A stretch of 64,000 nucleotides of DNA, taken from positions 310,001 through 374,000 of the forward strand of contig JAMXBD010001040.1 in assembly GCA_024138025.1 (NCBI GenBank), read 5' to 3'. Positions within the stretch are counted from its first letter, which is position 1. Each line of letters begins with the position of its first letter. The notes beneath the pieces were generated by a model. It ran no database searches. It saw nothing but the letters and a program-made list of their open reading frames with translations, and had not been told where the DNA came from. A program made the translations under genes and the position numbers. This DNA comes from Combretum micranthum (lineage: Eukaryota; Streptophyta; Magnoliopsida; Myrtales; Combretaceae). Shown piece after piece: positions 35,020 to 47,676 of this stretch.

Positions 35020-37600
35020 CTATTCCTAAGACGTTACGATTTTCAACCATGATTAATAATCAGCAATTCTCAATACTAGTAGATAATGGTACACACACAA
35101 TATCTTGCAATCAAGAGTTGTGAAGTATTTGAATTTACGTGTGCTACAAGCTCCTTGTTTTATGGTAATGATTGGTAATGGAACTAAAATGATGTGTGAA
35201 GGATAGTGTATAGACATACCTATACATAATCAAGGATTAGTTTTTTTCGATTTCTTTTTATGTGTTACTCATATAAGGTTTGAGTTAGTTTTGGGTGTTC
35301 AGTAGCTTTAGAGTTTAGGCCCCATCACTATTGATTACCATGCTTTGGGCATGAGTTTTTCTCATAAGGATAAAATGGTGTCTCTTAAAGGTGAAACATC
35401 TTGTCCACAACATGTTTCTAATAACCAATTACATAAGATACTTCAAACAGATGTGATTGCATCTTGTTTTTAGTTTGTAGCTTAGGGTGTTATATTCTCA
35501 TCAAGTTCCACCAGCAATCACTCATTTGAGAGCGTGTTTGGCAGATTTTCTAGAGTTGCTAAGTTCAACATAATATCCATCTCACACATAGGAATAAACC
35601 AGTGAATGTAAAACCATACAGATATCCTTCTGAAAAAAGAAATGAGATAGAGAAACCAGTGAAAGAAATGTTAGAACATTGAGGCTATAAGAAATAGTAC
35701 ATGTCCTTTTTCATCACTAGTCTTGTTAGTCAAGAAGAAAGTGGAACTTTATAGTTTTGCATAGATTATAGGGTGCTCAATCAAGCCACTATTAAAGATG
35801 AGTTCCCTATACTAATATCGGATGAATTACTTGACGAATTATGTGGTGCATCTTTCTTTCATAAACTAGATTTACGATTTGGGTATCACGAGATCAAAAT
35901 GTTTGATAGAGATATAGAGAAGACGGCTTTTAGAACTCATGAAGGGCATTACCAATTCCTTGTGATGCCATTTGGCCTTTGTACTGCACCAACGACATTC
36001 TAGGTGATAATGAATGGCAATTTTTAACCTTTTTTAAGGAAATTTATTATCGTGTTTTTTTATGACATTCTTATATAGAGTAAGACTGTGAAGCAAAATT
36101 AAGAAAATTTATCCTCTATTTTGCAAGTTTTACAAGATAATGATTTTTATTTGAAGAAACCTATATGTTCTTTGGACAACATAAGATTCAATATTTGAGC
36201 CATGTTAGGAGTTGTGAAAGAGTAAAGGCAGACCCAGCTAAAATTGAGGCTGTTTTGAATTGGCCAAAACTTAACTCAATCAAGGAATTGAGGGAGTTCC
36301 TTGGATTATTATGTATTATAAGAGATTCATTAAGGGGTATACTTTTATTGCTAGTCCCTTAACTAACATGTTGCAACAAGATAAATTGAAGTGGACACAA
36401 TCATCTTTGCATGCTTTTGATTACTTAAAGCAAGCTTTATGTTCAACAGCTATTCTTAAGCTCCTTAATTTTTCTCAGTCTTTTATAGTGGAGATAGATG
36501 ATTTAGGGCAGGGGATTATAGTAGTATTACTACAAGGAAATTAACCTATTACCTCCTTTAGCAAGAAGCTACCATCTCATTTGAGAAAATACTTATGTTA
36601 GAGAACCATAAGCTTTAGTTGAATCAATCAAGAAATGGCCACAATATTTGTTAGGTGAGCATTTTACAATCAAGACATGCCATAAAATTTTGAAAGAAAT
36701 AGTTAATCAAGTAATTCAAACTCCTAAATAGAAAAAAGTATTTATCCAAGATGATTGGATATGACTACACAATCACTTACAAGCCTGGTTGTGACAATTT
36801 AATAACATATGCTCCATCATGTCAAAATGATGATAATGGGGAATTCTTTGGCAGTTCAATGCCATATTTCAAAATATTAGATGACTTGAAACTTGAATAC
36901 CAAACATTGCTTGCCTTTAGGGAGTTATTATCTAACCTTCAACAAGGAAAACAAATGAAATATGAGGTGTATTTGAAGGAATGATTTACTTTATTATAGG
37001 TTAAACTATTTTTGGTGCCTCGATCTAAACTTATTCCAGTTTTGATTTAGGCGTTTCATTGTTCTCCTCTTGCTGTTCATTTTGGTGTGTTAAAAACATT
37101 TAAGAGATTAACAGCTTCATTTTACAGTGGGGGGATGAAACACACTATTAAGGAATTTGTGATACACTACATCACTTGATGACAAGTAAAATAATTAATT
37201 AAGTCCCTAGTGGGCCTTTTATAGAATTCACTAGTTCCTGAGCGTGTTTAGGAAGAGGTAAGTGTGGATTTCATCACGTCACTTCCACATTCACAAGGCT
37301 ACTTAGTTATATTAGTAGTAGTTTATCATTTAAGAGGCTTGGAGGATCATTTTTCGGCCACTAAGGTTGCAACCTTGCTCTTACATATGATTGTCAAGTT
37401 GCATGGGTTTCCTCGAACTATAATATCTAACAGGGATCCTATTTTTACAAGCCAATTTTGGAAGGAGTTATTTGTGCTCAATGGGACTCAACTTAATATG
37501 TCAAGGGCTTACCATCCATAATCAAATGGACAAACTGAAGTGTTGAATAGAGTTATTCAACAGTATCTCGGAGCTATGTGATGGAGTATTCTAAGTATTG
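35020..37600 (+). pseudogene. gypsy pol pseudogene
   Basis: The protease region encodes FSILVDNGTHT near 35070. Reverse transcriptase pieces are 35773-36003 ([42 protein letters not shown]), followed by the damaged F-Y-D-I-L site, then 36165-36362 (EAVLNWPK, ELREFLGL). RNase H is near 36470-36640. Integrase is 37264-37521 (VDFITSLPHSQGYL, NRDPIFTSQFWKEL) and ends SNGQTEVLNR. The integrase Asp/Asp residues remain, but stops throughout make it non-functional. Confidence 0.8.
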
Positions 37601-37899
37601 GGTTAAGTATTTTCCTTGAGTCGAGTATCCTTACAATATTTCCTTTCATCAAGGAGCTGATACAACACCTTTTCAGGTGGTTTATGGTAGGGAACCTCCT
37701 ATAATCCCATCTTATATTGGAGGTACTTCAAAGCTAGAAGCCATTGACTCTAAATTATAGGATAGAGATACACTTTCTTTTGGGTTATAGACCAACCCAT
37801 ATGGGTCTATAATCAGAAAATCTTAAGTATACTACATATACTTAGAAGAGGACTTGAAAATAAGGAGATTTTGTATAAACAAAGGAGTTGGATTGCTGT

Positions 37900-38450
37900 A
37901 CACTGGCCATAATAGAAGATACACCATCGGCCTTTAACATTATATTTTCCAGAATTGAAATGAGAATTTTTTTTTCCGAGAGCTCGCATCAGTCAAGACT
38001 GGCATCAAAGCCATCGGCGTACGCACCGAAATTGAAACGTCGAAGTTCAAACACTACCGGCCTTCATTTTATTTTTGCCAGCTTATGTACTCAACAAGCT
38101 AGCCTTTGTTGTTTGATATATATACTCCTTGTTTTTGTCTTAGGGTTTGGAAGAGAGGATATTCTAAATCCTACAGAGAGAGGCTTGTTGTTGTTGAAAT
38201 TCACCGTTTGTGGTGAAGATCCATGTGATCCACTAGTGTTATCTAGTGAGAAAAATAGTGTATCTTATTATTATTGATAGTGGAAGATTACTTGTTCGGC
38301 GATCCCATGGCTTTTCCCTAATTAGGGTTTTCCACGTAAATACTGATGTGTTTTTATTTCTATTATTTCCATTTTATTATTGTGATTGCTACAGGCAAGA
38401 GGAAAAATCGTTCATATCGCTTCTAAGTTATTGGTTGACTTTTCCTAACA
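37900..38450 (+). repeat. Probable 5' LTR of the second copia element
   Basis: The right border is set by CA at 38449-38450, three bases before a primer-site-like sequence. A TATA-like run tatatatact lies near 38120. The left border is a guess because no 3' LTR is present for comparison. 37920-38060 holds 'catcggc/ccggcc' words like those in the solo LTR at 32.3 kb. Confidence 0.5.
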
Positions 38451-38453
38451 AAG

Positions 38454-38465
38454 TAGTATTAAAGC
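38454..38465 (+). other. Decayed Met-tRNA primer-binding site
   Basis: tagtattaaagc matches tggtatcagagc at 9 of 12 positions, and the following acccggttgc is the usual downstream context in Tork-type copia elements. Confidence 0.6.
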
Positions 38466-38509
38466 ACCCGGTTGCAAAAAAAATTAGGGTTTGTTCTTGA
38501 ATTGAAAAC

Positions 38510-41500
38510 ATGGTTGATTCATTAGATACGATGATTTAATTAAATTCATCAAATTACTCTATCTAAAAGTCTATGATAGAAGATCTACTGTATTGTAAAG
38601 ATTTATATTTATCTTTGGGTGGTGATACTATAAAGCCAATAGATAAATCTGATGCAGATTGGGCAGTCATGTATAGAAATATTGTTAGATATATTGGACA
38701 ATGGGCTTATCAAAGCGTATATCATCATGTTGCTCAAGAAACTAAAGCTGATGTTCTATGGAAAAATTTATGAGAAGCAGACTGCCTTGAATAAAACCTC
38801 CTTGATTAGAAGAGTGGTGAATCTGAAATATAAGGATGGATCCAATATGACTGAGCACTTAAATGATTTTCAAGGGCTTGTTAATCAACTGACCACTATG
38901 AAGCTTGTGCTTGATGATGAGATCCAGACACTTTTGTTGTTGAATTCACTACATGAAAGTTGGGAGACACTTGTGGTATCTGTTAGTAATTCACCTCTAG
39001 ATGGAAAGCTCACCATTGTAATAGTGAAAGATAGCCTAATTAATGAAGAGGCCAAAAGGAAAGATCTTGGCAAGAGTTTTGATACTTAGGCACTTGTTAT
39101 TGACAAGAATGAAAGGCGTAGTAGAAGCAGGACCAGAGGGTCAAATGATAAATTTGATAGATCTGATAAATCCAAAGGAAGATCTAAATCAAGAAAGAAA
39201 AATATTAAATGCTTTTACTGTGATAAGCCAAGTCATTTCAAGAGAGAATGCAGACTATAAAAGAGAGAGCAGGGTAAAGATAAAGGTGAAGAAAAAGATG
39301 AAGACACGATTGTTGCAACAACAGGTGGTGAAATTGTTGTTACTTGGGATGGGGATTGTGTTAGTCTTGCTGGTTGTGATAGTGATTGGGTTATAGATTC
39401 TGGTGCCTCCTTTCATGTGACAGCATATAGTGCAATTTTCCAATCCTATATTGCTGGTGATTATGGCAGTGTTAAGATGGAAAACAATGAAACATCTAAA
39501 ATTGTGGGCATTGGAAATGTTATTTTAGAGACCAACACTAGTTGCAGGCTCATTCTCAGAGATGTCAAACATGTTCTAGATATCTGCCTAAACCTTATAT
39601 CTGCAGGGAAACTTAATGATGAAGGCTATCACAGTCACTTTGGTAAAGGTAGATAAAAGCTCACCAATGGTTCTCTCATTGTGGCAAAAGGGAAGAAAAG
39701 TAATACCCTTTACTTAATGTCAGCAAAACTAAGTAAAGGAGATGTGAATTTGACAAATGACGCTTATGTGCAGCTGTGGCATAAGCAGCTTGGTCACATG
39801 AGTGAGAAAGGACTCCAAATACTTGTCAAGAAACAGTTTCTACCGGATGTAAAAGGTACTCCTTTGAAAACTTGCATTAATTGTCTTGCGGGTAAACAAC
39901 ATTGAGTTGCTTTTCATAGAAATAATCCACCTGCTAGGAAATCTCATATATTGGATTTAGTTCACGCAGATGTATTTTATATGAAAGAAAGGACAGTAGG
40001 TAGTTCTCTTCATTTTGATGCATTCATTGCTGATCACTCTAGGAAGTTGTGGACTTTTGCTTTAAAGTCCAAAGGTTAAGTTCTAGATGTGTTTGAGCAA
40101 TTTCACACTAGAGTAAAAAGAGAAACTGGAAGAAAATTGATGTGTGTCAAAGCAAACAATGGTCTTGAGTACATAGGACCATTTGAAGTGTATTATAGAG
40201 ATCATGAGATTAAACTGGAAAAGATAGTTCCAAAGACCCCTCGCATAATGGTATTGTTGAGCGAATGAATCGCACTATCACAGAGAGAGTGAAGTGTATG
40301 TTATCTCATGTCAAGCTGCCTAAATCATATTAGGGTGAAGTTATAAGGACAGTTGTTGACTTGATAAATCTATCTCCCTCTTATGCTCTGGATAGAGATA
40401 TCCCAGAGAGAGTCTAAACAAATAAAGAAATTTCTTATGATCACTTATGTGTGTTTCATTGCAGGGCATTTGTACATATTCCTAAGGATGAAAGAGCGAA
40501 GCTTGATGTATATTCAAAGCAGTTAATTTTTCGAGCTTATGCACATGATGAGTATGGGTACAAGTTATAGGATCTAGCTGAGAAGAAGCTTGTCAAAAAC
40601 AAAGATACGGTCTTTCTTGAAGACCAAACTATTGAAGATATAGAGAAGATTCAAAAGTCAAAATCCTCAAGGGAGATCGCTATAAATATAGAGCCAATGC
40701 CTTCACTTGAAGATTCTAATGACGTAGGAGAGTCGGATGAAGAGCCCTAAGAGCCTCATCACAAATTGAATTAAGGAGATCTTGAAGAGATTAAAGACCA
40801 TCAAATGAGATACAGTCCAGATGAGTATGTCATGTTGACTAACGGGAAGAGCTTGAATGTTATCAAGAAGCCATGGTAAATAAGCATAAAAAGGAATGGC
40901 TTAAAGCCATGCAAGATGAGATGAAGTCCTTGCGTGAGAACCACACTTATGATTTCGTGGAGCTGCCAAAGGGCAAGAGACCTCTAAAGAATAAATGGGT
41001 ATACAAATTGAAGACTAATAAAAATAGCTTACAACTAAAGTACAAGGCAAGATTGGTTGTGAAGGGGTTCAATCAGAAGAAAAGGGTTGATTTTGATGAG
41101 ATTTTCTCACCAGTGGTGAAGATGTCTTCCATTCGAGTTGTACTCAGTATTGCAGCCAGATTGAACCTAGAAATTGAGCAAATGGATGTGAAGATGCCGT
41201 TCCTTCATGGAGACTTAGAGGAAGAAATTTACATGGAGCAGCCTGAGGGGTTTAAGGTCAAGGGGAAGGAGTATCTTGTTTGCAAATTGAAGAAGAGCTT
41301 TTATGGGCTAAAACAGGCTCCAAGGCAATGGTATAAGAAGTTTAACTCCTTCACGATTGATTAGCGTTATACCAGGATTGCAATGAAACATTATGTTTTC
41401 ATTAAAAAGTTTACCAGTGGTAAGTTTTATATACTCCTACTATGTGTAGATGATATGTTGATTGTTGGCCATGATGCCAAGTAGATTCAAGATCTGAAGA

Positions 41501-41818
41501 CTGCATTGATTAAGTCTTTCTCTATGAAGAGAAAGACTTAGGACTTATATGCTAAATTCTTGGTATGAAAATTATACGTGATAGGAAGAGCCAGAAATTA
41601 TGGTTATCACAGGAGATATACCTATAAAAGGTGCTGGAGAGATTCAACATGAGCAAGGTGAAACCAGTTTGTTCTCCATTTACAGGTCACTTCAAACTCA
41701 GTTCTCAACAGTGTCCTAAAAGTGAGGCAGACAAAGAAGACATGAAGAAAATTCCATATGCTTCAGTAGTTAGTAGTCTAATGTATGCTATGGTATGCAC
41801 TAGACTGGATATTGCTCA
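38510..41818 (+). mobile_element. Ty1/copia remnant of Tork/Tnt1 type, cut by an LTR insertion
   Basis: Gag starts at 38510 (MVDSLDTM) with a UBN2-type core (38573-39089: SDADWAVMYRN, VNLKYKDGSNMTEHL). An intact CCHC knuckle CFYCDKPSHFKREC lies at 39210-39251. Protease D-S-G is at 39396-39404, the pre-integrase zinc region at about 39776-39905 (LWHKQLGHMS, CINCLAGKQH), integrase at about 39950-40400 and reverse transcriptase in the open block 40873-41364 (KNKWVYKLKTNK, YGLKQAPRQWY). The catalytic YVDD is CVDD at 41443-41454. Sequence ends abruptly in ...TRLDIAH at 41818, where a long LTR begins; the rest of RNase H and the 3' LTR are not found. Scattered stops show it is dead. Confidence 0.85.
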
Positions 41819-44800
41819 TGTAACACCCTAAAATTTAATTTAAGCATTACCACCACGTATAATATTTTGTGTATTACACACTCAGGTTTCCTTGAATGAT
41901 ATGCTTATTGTGAACATTTGTTACTCGCTTTTAAATTATCAAATCATGTAGTTATTTTCTTTTCAGCTGGATTTACATTTCATAAAAATACTTTACAAAA
42001 ACATTTTATGATCTACTCTCATGAGTAGACTAGCACCTATAAAGTAACTAACCATCAAGTATCTCATATATACCTTTCAATGATGGTATACAAAACTTAA
42101 AAAACTTCATTTACAAAACATGAGCTCTAACAGGCTCCTTAAAAGAATATTACAACTTAAAATATAAATCCAATACTTAAATAAAATAGAAAACAAATAT
42201 AAATAAAAATCCACAGTCCTAAGTCACATCACTCATCCAACATCACCCTAAAACCTGAGCCAAGCATCATCTTCATCAATCCCAATAACACATCATCATC
42301 CAATCATCAACATATCATCATCATCACCATCAATCATCATCATCAACAACAATATCATCATCATCAACATCATCGTCTTCATCAACACAACACTTAGAAA
42401 AAGAACAACAACAATAATAATGAACCGAAGCTCAGTACATAGTAATACAATCACATACAGAGTGACACACAGACTTAACTAAGTGCAATGCATCAATCAA
42501 TAAGTTATTATCTTTCTATTAAAATAAACAAACCCACACTAGAGCACTCACACTCCGGAATAAGCCAATGGAAATCTAGGGGTCCTAAATAACAATAGCT
42601 GCTTAGGGGGTTGATATAGAAAGTCTGAGTACCTATGTCTCCTATACCTATCTGAGAAAGAGAAAATAACCTTATCTAGGATTCATAGCCTTCATATACA
42701 CCACTTATCCTAGTCCATAATATCAATTAGTTAAATCGGTCTCATAAATGTGAACTAAAACATGTTGCTTTATTTCAAGCCTAAGTAAATGTTACGTCGA
42801 ACCATTTGCCCTATCAACTATCCGTTGAGTCACATATAAATCACCATTGCATCATAACATCTTAACGCCTAACTACCATGTCATTGCGTCATGAGGGGGT
42901 TGCCGCTCCCCGAATTGGATTCAACGACACAAGCACAAGCAACACTTAATTAATTAGGCCGTCTTTAAATTTTAATTCATTTTAGTATGCCTATCCTAGC
43001 ATATAACACGCAATTTACTGCGTACCTTCTATATGAAATCCAAATAAAGACTCATAGAGTGTCTCGGAATCCATCTCAAAAGATAAATCCGGTATCCATG
43101 TTTGTAGATTCAAGAATTAAACTCATATAAGAAATTATACTCATTATTCACTTATCTCAAACTTTTATTAAAACCCTATTTGATCAGACACTAAATAGAA
43201 ACCTCGCTATAGCTGCAAAGATCACCCCGCCAAAATACTGACATTCTCCTTTGTCTGTTGAAGTATCTCTTTTCACTTTGATTATAGTATTTTATCACAA
43301 AAGCATCAATAAAAACATTCATTTCCTAAGCAAAAACACATTTGAAACAATATATTCCCCATGTTATTCTTGGTTTATCTTAACTCATCATTCTAAGCAA
43401 ATTATTAGCTATTGAGCATATTTTAACTTAATCCTAGCTAAATTGATTATAATAAATTATTTAATTCTATTACTAAGCCAAAGTGATTAGACTTAATCAA
43501 TTTAATTCATTTTAGCCTATCAAAGTGCATTAGGTCAAGTTAAGCTTAAATTTTTTAACTAACTCATTTTATATCTAAGATTTATATTAACTTAAGTCTA
43601 TGTTAACTTAATCTTAGCCAAGCTAAATGCACTTAATCAATATAATCCATTTTAACTCATTTAAGTCCATTTAGTTAAGTTGAACTTAGGTTTGTTAACT
43701 AAGCTCCTTTTATATCTAGCTTCTATATTAAATCTAATTATTTATTAAATCTATAAATGTACTTAACTCATGCTTAATTATATCAATTAACTAACATAAC
43801 ATATCAACTATCATTTATCTATTTCATTTTAGCTCAAAAAGATTCATTTTATACTTAACTAGTAAATAGAAGTTTTAACTTTATTTGGAAAGTGTGGCAA
43901 CTATAATCAATCAAAATCTAGGCCTTGGTACTTTTAGAATTTGTAAAAACTTAAAACATGAAAAATTATAGATCTCTTTTTAAGATTTCCAAATCATTCG
44001 AAATCATCTTAATTTGAGTCCGGATGAAAAAGTTATGATTAAAATGCTGAAAATTTTTTACCTTAGGAGATAATTCCCTCTATCACGGTTGTGATCTAGG
44101 CTTTGACACTCAAAAATTCATGATCTAAGAAGATCACGGCATGTACCATACCCGTGATGAATAGGGGATCCCAGCTATGCATTTTTCTTCTCTTTTTACC
44201 TTACTTTTATCAACTTATAACATCATACTTCAATCAAAACATCGTACAAGCTAGTTTTCATACTTCTAACACTTCTATACTCATTCAACAACTTGAAATG
44301 CCTCCAATCCATTCCATTAAACCTCATATTCACTATTCATCATCTTCTCCAATAATACATAAACCACATATATCAATTTTATCACAAACCTAACTTGTAT
44401 CAAGTATCAAACCAACACATACAAACATAAACAACAATCAAACAAAGAAAAACAATAACAAACTTACATGTTTGGTTAATTCTAGTTACTTGAACTTCTT
44501 TTCCCATTACTTCCTTTTAGATGTTAAGGCTATTTCTAGCATGATTCCCATTTCTGAACTTGATTTCCATCCTTGATTTGTCTTTTAGTCTTCTTTGAAT
44601 TTAAGATTTAGAGAGATTGAAGCGAGAAAAAAAGAGAAAGAGAAGGAAGAAAGGAAGAAACGAAAGAACAAAAAGAAAGAAAGAAAAGGGTTGAGAAAAC
44701 AAAGGAAGTAAGAAGGAAAAAGGAAGGATAAGAGTAAAATTTAGGATATTTTAGAATAAAGGTATTAGGTTTAGAACTTCCAGATCAATATCTTTAGTTC

Positions 44801-45148
44801 TAGAATCAATAGGTTAAAAATTAAGAACTTAATTTAAGGATTTAATTTATATCAAAATAATATTTAATTTAAGTTTGGGTTTATGAACTGATATTTTTAT
44901 AAAACCAGAGGAACTCAAATTTTATGAGGATTAAGGAATTAGAATTTAGGCAAAAGTTTAAGAGTTTAGGAACCTACTAAACATTTAAACAACATGTTTA
45001 GGGGTTTAGGAATTAAAACCTTAATTTCAATTTAATTTATTATTATTCTAATTATGTCAATTTGTCTAATTACATCCTATAATTCATTTGACTTGCTTAA
45101 TCTATCTAAACTCAATTTCTAACTTAGATGTAGGTTTGGAATATTTTA
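41819..45148 (-). repeat. 3.3-kb LTR of a gypsy element (minus orientation)
   Basis: It begins tgtaacaccctaaaa on the plus strand, inserted in copia RNase H, and matches 58549-62114 block by block: opening tgtaacRccctaaa, 'aacaggc' segment, cat-rich stretch, 'attcaacg' block, purine-rich stretch near 44620-44740, and closing ctaacttag followed by a ggtttggaatatttta end. The plus-strand right edge is followed by cttcccctctta, a polypurine tract on the minus strand. This shows the element read right to left and that this is not a solo LTR. Confidence 0.75.
42240..42385. repeat. cat/atc trinucleotide-rich stretch in the LTR
   Basis: Degenerate repeats of cat, atc and aac triplets. The LTR at 58.5 kb has a shorter version at 59160-59215. 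Confidence 0.7.
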
Positions 45149-45185
45149 TTCTTCCCCTCTTATAAGAATTTTGTCCTCAAATTTC
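45149..45185 (-). other. Polypurine tract and end of the gypsy internal region
   Basis: On the minus strand a gaggacaaaat word is followed by a purine-rich agaggggaagaa and then the LTR. This matches the usual 3' end of plant chromovirus-type gypsy elements. No integrase sequence lies further right, so the element is truncated here. Confidence 0.6.
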
Positions 45186-47171
45186 ACTTAGTTATTTGTT
45201 GATTGAAGACATTGTACATCATCTTTAGAACTTATTATTCAAAAACTTTTAATCTTTTTAAGAATTTGTTCTTTCATTACGCTTCCACTACACACTTTGA
45301 TAATTTTTCTTTTGAGTTTTGTTATTACATTTCACTTCAAATGATTTGGTAGACATTTACAGGTTTCAAATTGATATATGTATATATGGTTATTGTCAAT
45401 TAAATTTCGAAATTCTATTTGATGTTTCTTATTATATGTGAAGCATATCAAAATTTGATATCCTTTTGGAAATTGTTCATATGAGTTATATTTATCTATT
45501 AGCAAGCATAAATACATTGTTTTCATTACTTTCGATTTTTTGTGAAATATATTGAGATTTTGTATGATTTTGACCAGACACTGCCTTTCTCTTACCTTTC
45601 ACTCCTCCTCCTCCCCAATTTCAGATCCTTTTCTTATCTCACCAAATTCTTACATATTTGCCAAAAAAACTCAACACATTTTTCCCCCCCAAAAAAGTGA
45701 CAATTGGGTTTTGTTTTTAACAAATGGATGTTGACTTTTGGGCTTCATGTGTTAATTCAATCAAGATGTCCAAGCTTCTAGATTAGACTTTGGTTCGAAG
45801 GATGATGATGACTCGGTATGTGACTTAGTGGCGCGATACAATGGAGAGGAGAAGAAGACTATGGTTCGAAGGTCCAACGCGGTTTAGTAGGCGCAATCTT
45901 GGTTTAATCTTATGGATTGGTAGCTGGTGAAGGTAGTTCGTACAAGTCATTTTCTAAGAAAGTCTCGCTTGGTCACAGTCGGTAGTCTATCGTAAGTCTG
46001 TGTTTGGTTTTGGGTGTGCTGCCAAAGATGGAGAAGTTGGGTTAGAGAGAGAGTGGCTAAAGAGAGAGATCTCACATCATTCGAGACCTACTTCACAAAT
46101 CACAAGGATATGAGTATGAAACTTTCTTAAGTTTTTGTAGCCTCGATACTCGTCACACCTTCGTAAGTTTTCTTAATAGGGGACTTAAGGGACACGCGTC
46201 AATGTCTGTCTCAACAGCAAAGAAATTGGAGGTGAAGTAGATCTATCCTTATTTTTTCCCCTACTTATGTCTCCAAGAAGTGACTAAACTATTTGAATGT
46301 TAAAAAAAAAGGACAAATCATCATACCTTCTATTTTTTATTGAATTATAAGATGTAAAAAAAAGGATAGACCCATTCACTAAGTGCTTTATTCATAAGCA
46401 CCAACTGAAGACTCTGCAAACTATTAGATCTTTGAGAGGATATATAGTACAGCATTGGATCTTTTAAAGGATATACAATACCATGGTAAGTTTGGGTTTT
46501 ATTTTCCTAATTATTTCCAACATTCCACATATGCTTGACACATGGCTAACTTGACGTCCAAATTGTACGGGATAAAATGGTGGAAATCTCAATTCAACTA
46601 ATTATTAGAAAGAATAAGAAGGGTCATGTATTTGTAAAAAGATAAAAGCATGTCATATTTTTTTAATTAATTCTTTATTTTATGATTCCAAATAAATTTT
46701 TAAATATTATAGTTTGACTTTATTTAGTTATATTTGAATCTTCTTTAAGATTTTGATGTACGTCTTAGAGTTTTATATTTATTTGATTGCGGATTCTGAT
46801 AATATATAGGTTATTAGAATCGATTTTAGTATTCCAAATTTTCACTATTGATTACATATGTAATTTACTAATTACAGACCACCTGTCATCGTTTTTCCTT
46901 TCCTGAAAAATTAGAAAGGAGTTTTGGGATCTTGTTTGTTCAATTTTATATTTGAATGTGATAGTTAAAACTCAATTGATTAAATTATTTTAAAGTTCTA
47001 CAAAACATTGGCATTTATTGAAAATTAGCCTGGCATATAATATGAGGAATTATATTAAGTTTGGAACTAAACTGTTCCCTAAATTCTATATAGAATACAA
47101 GACCTTTATATTCTATATCAAGTTTGAAACTAAATTGTGCTCTAATGTAAATAGGTACAAGTCATCCTAAG
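45186..47171. other. Stretch with no recognised gene
   Basis: No domain or element border is visible. The region around 45730-46250 has a less AT-rich, coding-like composition but only short frames. The missing 3' part of the second copia element is not here. Confidence 0.45.
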
Positions 47172-47522
47172 TAGGGGTCCAAATAAGTCAAGCTAAGCAG
47201 GGCTTTTGAAAACTTGAGCCTAACTCGTTTAATAAATCGATTGGCTCGAGCTAAATCAGACTTTTAACGAATCTAAAATATGTAGACTTGAGCCTAAACC
47301 TGTTAATTTGCAAGCCCGAACTTGGTTCAATAGGTTCATCTAACTAAACAAGTTTATGCTCAATTCGTTTTTGTAAATTATATATAATATTATATTAATA
47401 TATCAAACGAGTCTGTTCATGAGCCAACTCGTGACCTATAGAAAATCTTAAGCTTAATATGTTTAGTTAAACGAGTTTAAACTTGAGTAGCTGGCGAGTA
47501 ACTTAACATGTTCCTAACTCTA
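47172..47522. mobile_element. hAT-like MITE of the 'gctcgag' type
   Basis: The left end taggggtcc and the right end, read in reverse, tagagttag resemble each other. The interior is rich in inverted words (actcgttt, ggctcgagc, acgagttt). Flanks atcctaag (47164-47171) and gttctaag (47523-47530) match at six of eight positions, consistent with an aged 8-bp duplication. Confidence 0.5.
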
Positions 47523-47676
47523 GTTCTAAGTTACCTAGTACTCACCTTTTCATTAAATAATATTAATAAATAAAAAGATAATACTACTATCATTTTTGTG
47601 CTATAATTTTTTTTTAAAGAGAAAAGCCAAAGTCTACGTATTGAAAACCTTACCTTCATGTGACAAACAATATGGA

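Larger units (their letters stand above)
30276..37750 (+). mobile_element. Ty3/gypsy retrotransposon remnant, split by a solo LTR
   Basis: Gag starts at the ATG at 30327 (MAPKTRKTTLDEK), breaks off at 30583 and resumes in the same frame at 34229. The rest follows in gypsy order: zinc knuckle (about 34820), protease (about 35060, D-N-G for D-S-G), reverse transcriptase (about 35590-36100), RNase H (about 36470) and integrase (37255-37600). Integrase after RNase H separates it from copia. Stops are frequent. The RT motif F-x-D-D is F-Y-D at 36055-36066, so a catalytic Asp is lost. No 3' LTR is evident; the next element begins soon after 37750. Confidence 0.82.

Noticed and set aside
42240..42385. 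Possible CRISPR-like or satellite array
   Set aside because: The short cat/atc triplets are irregular and degenerate. It is a microsatellite-like part of an LTR in a plant genome.
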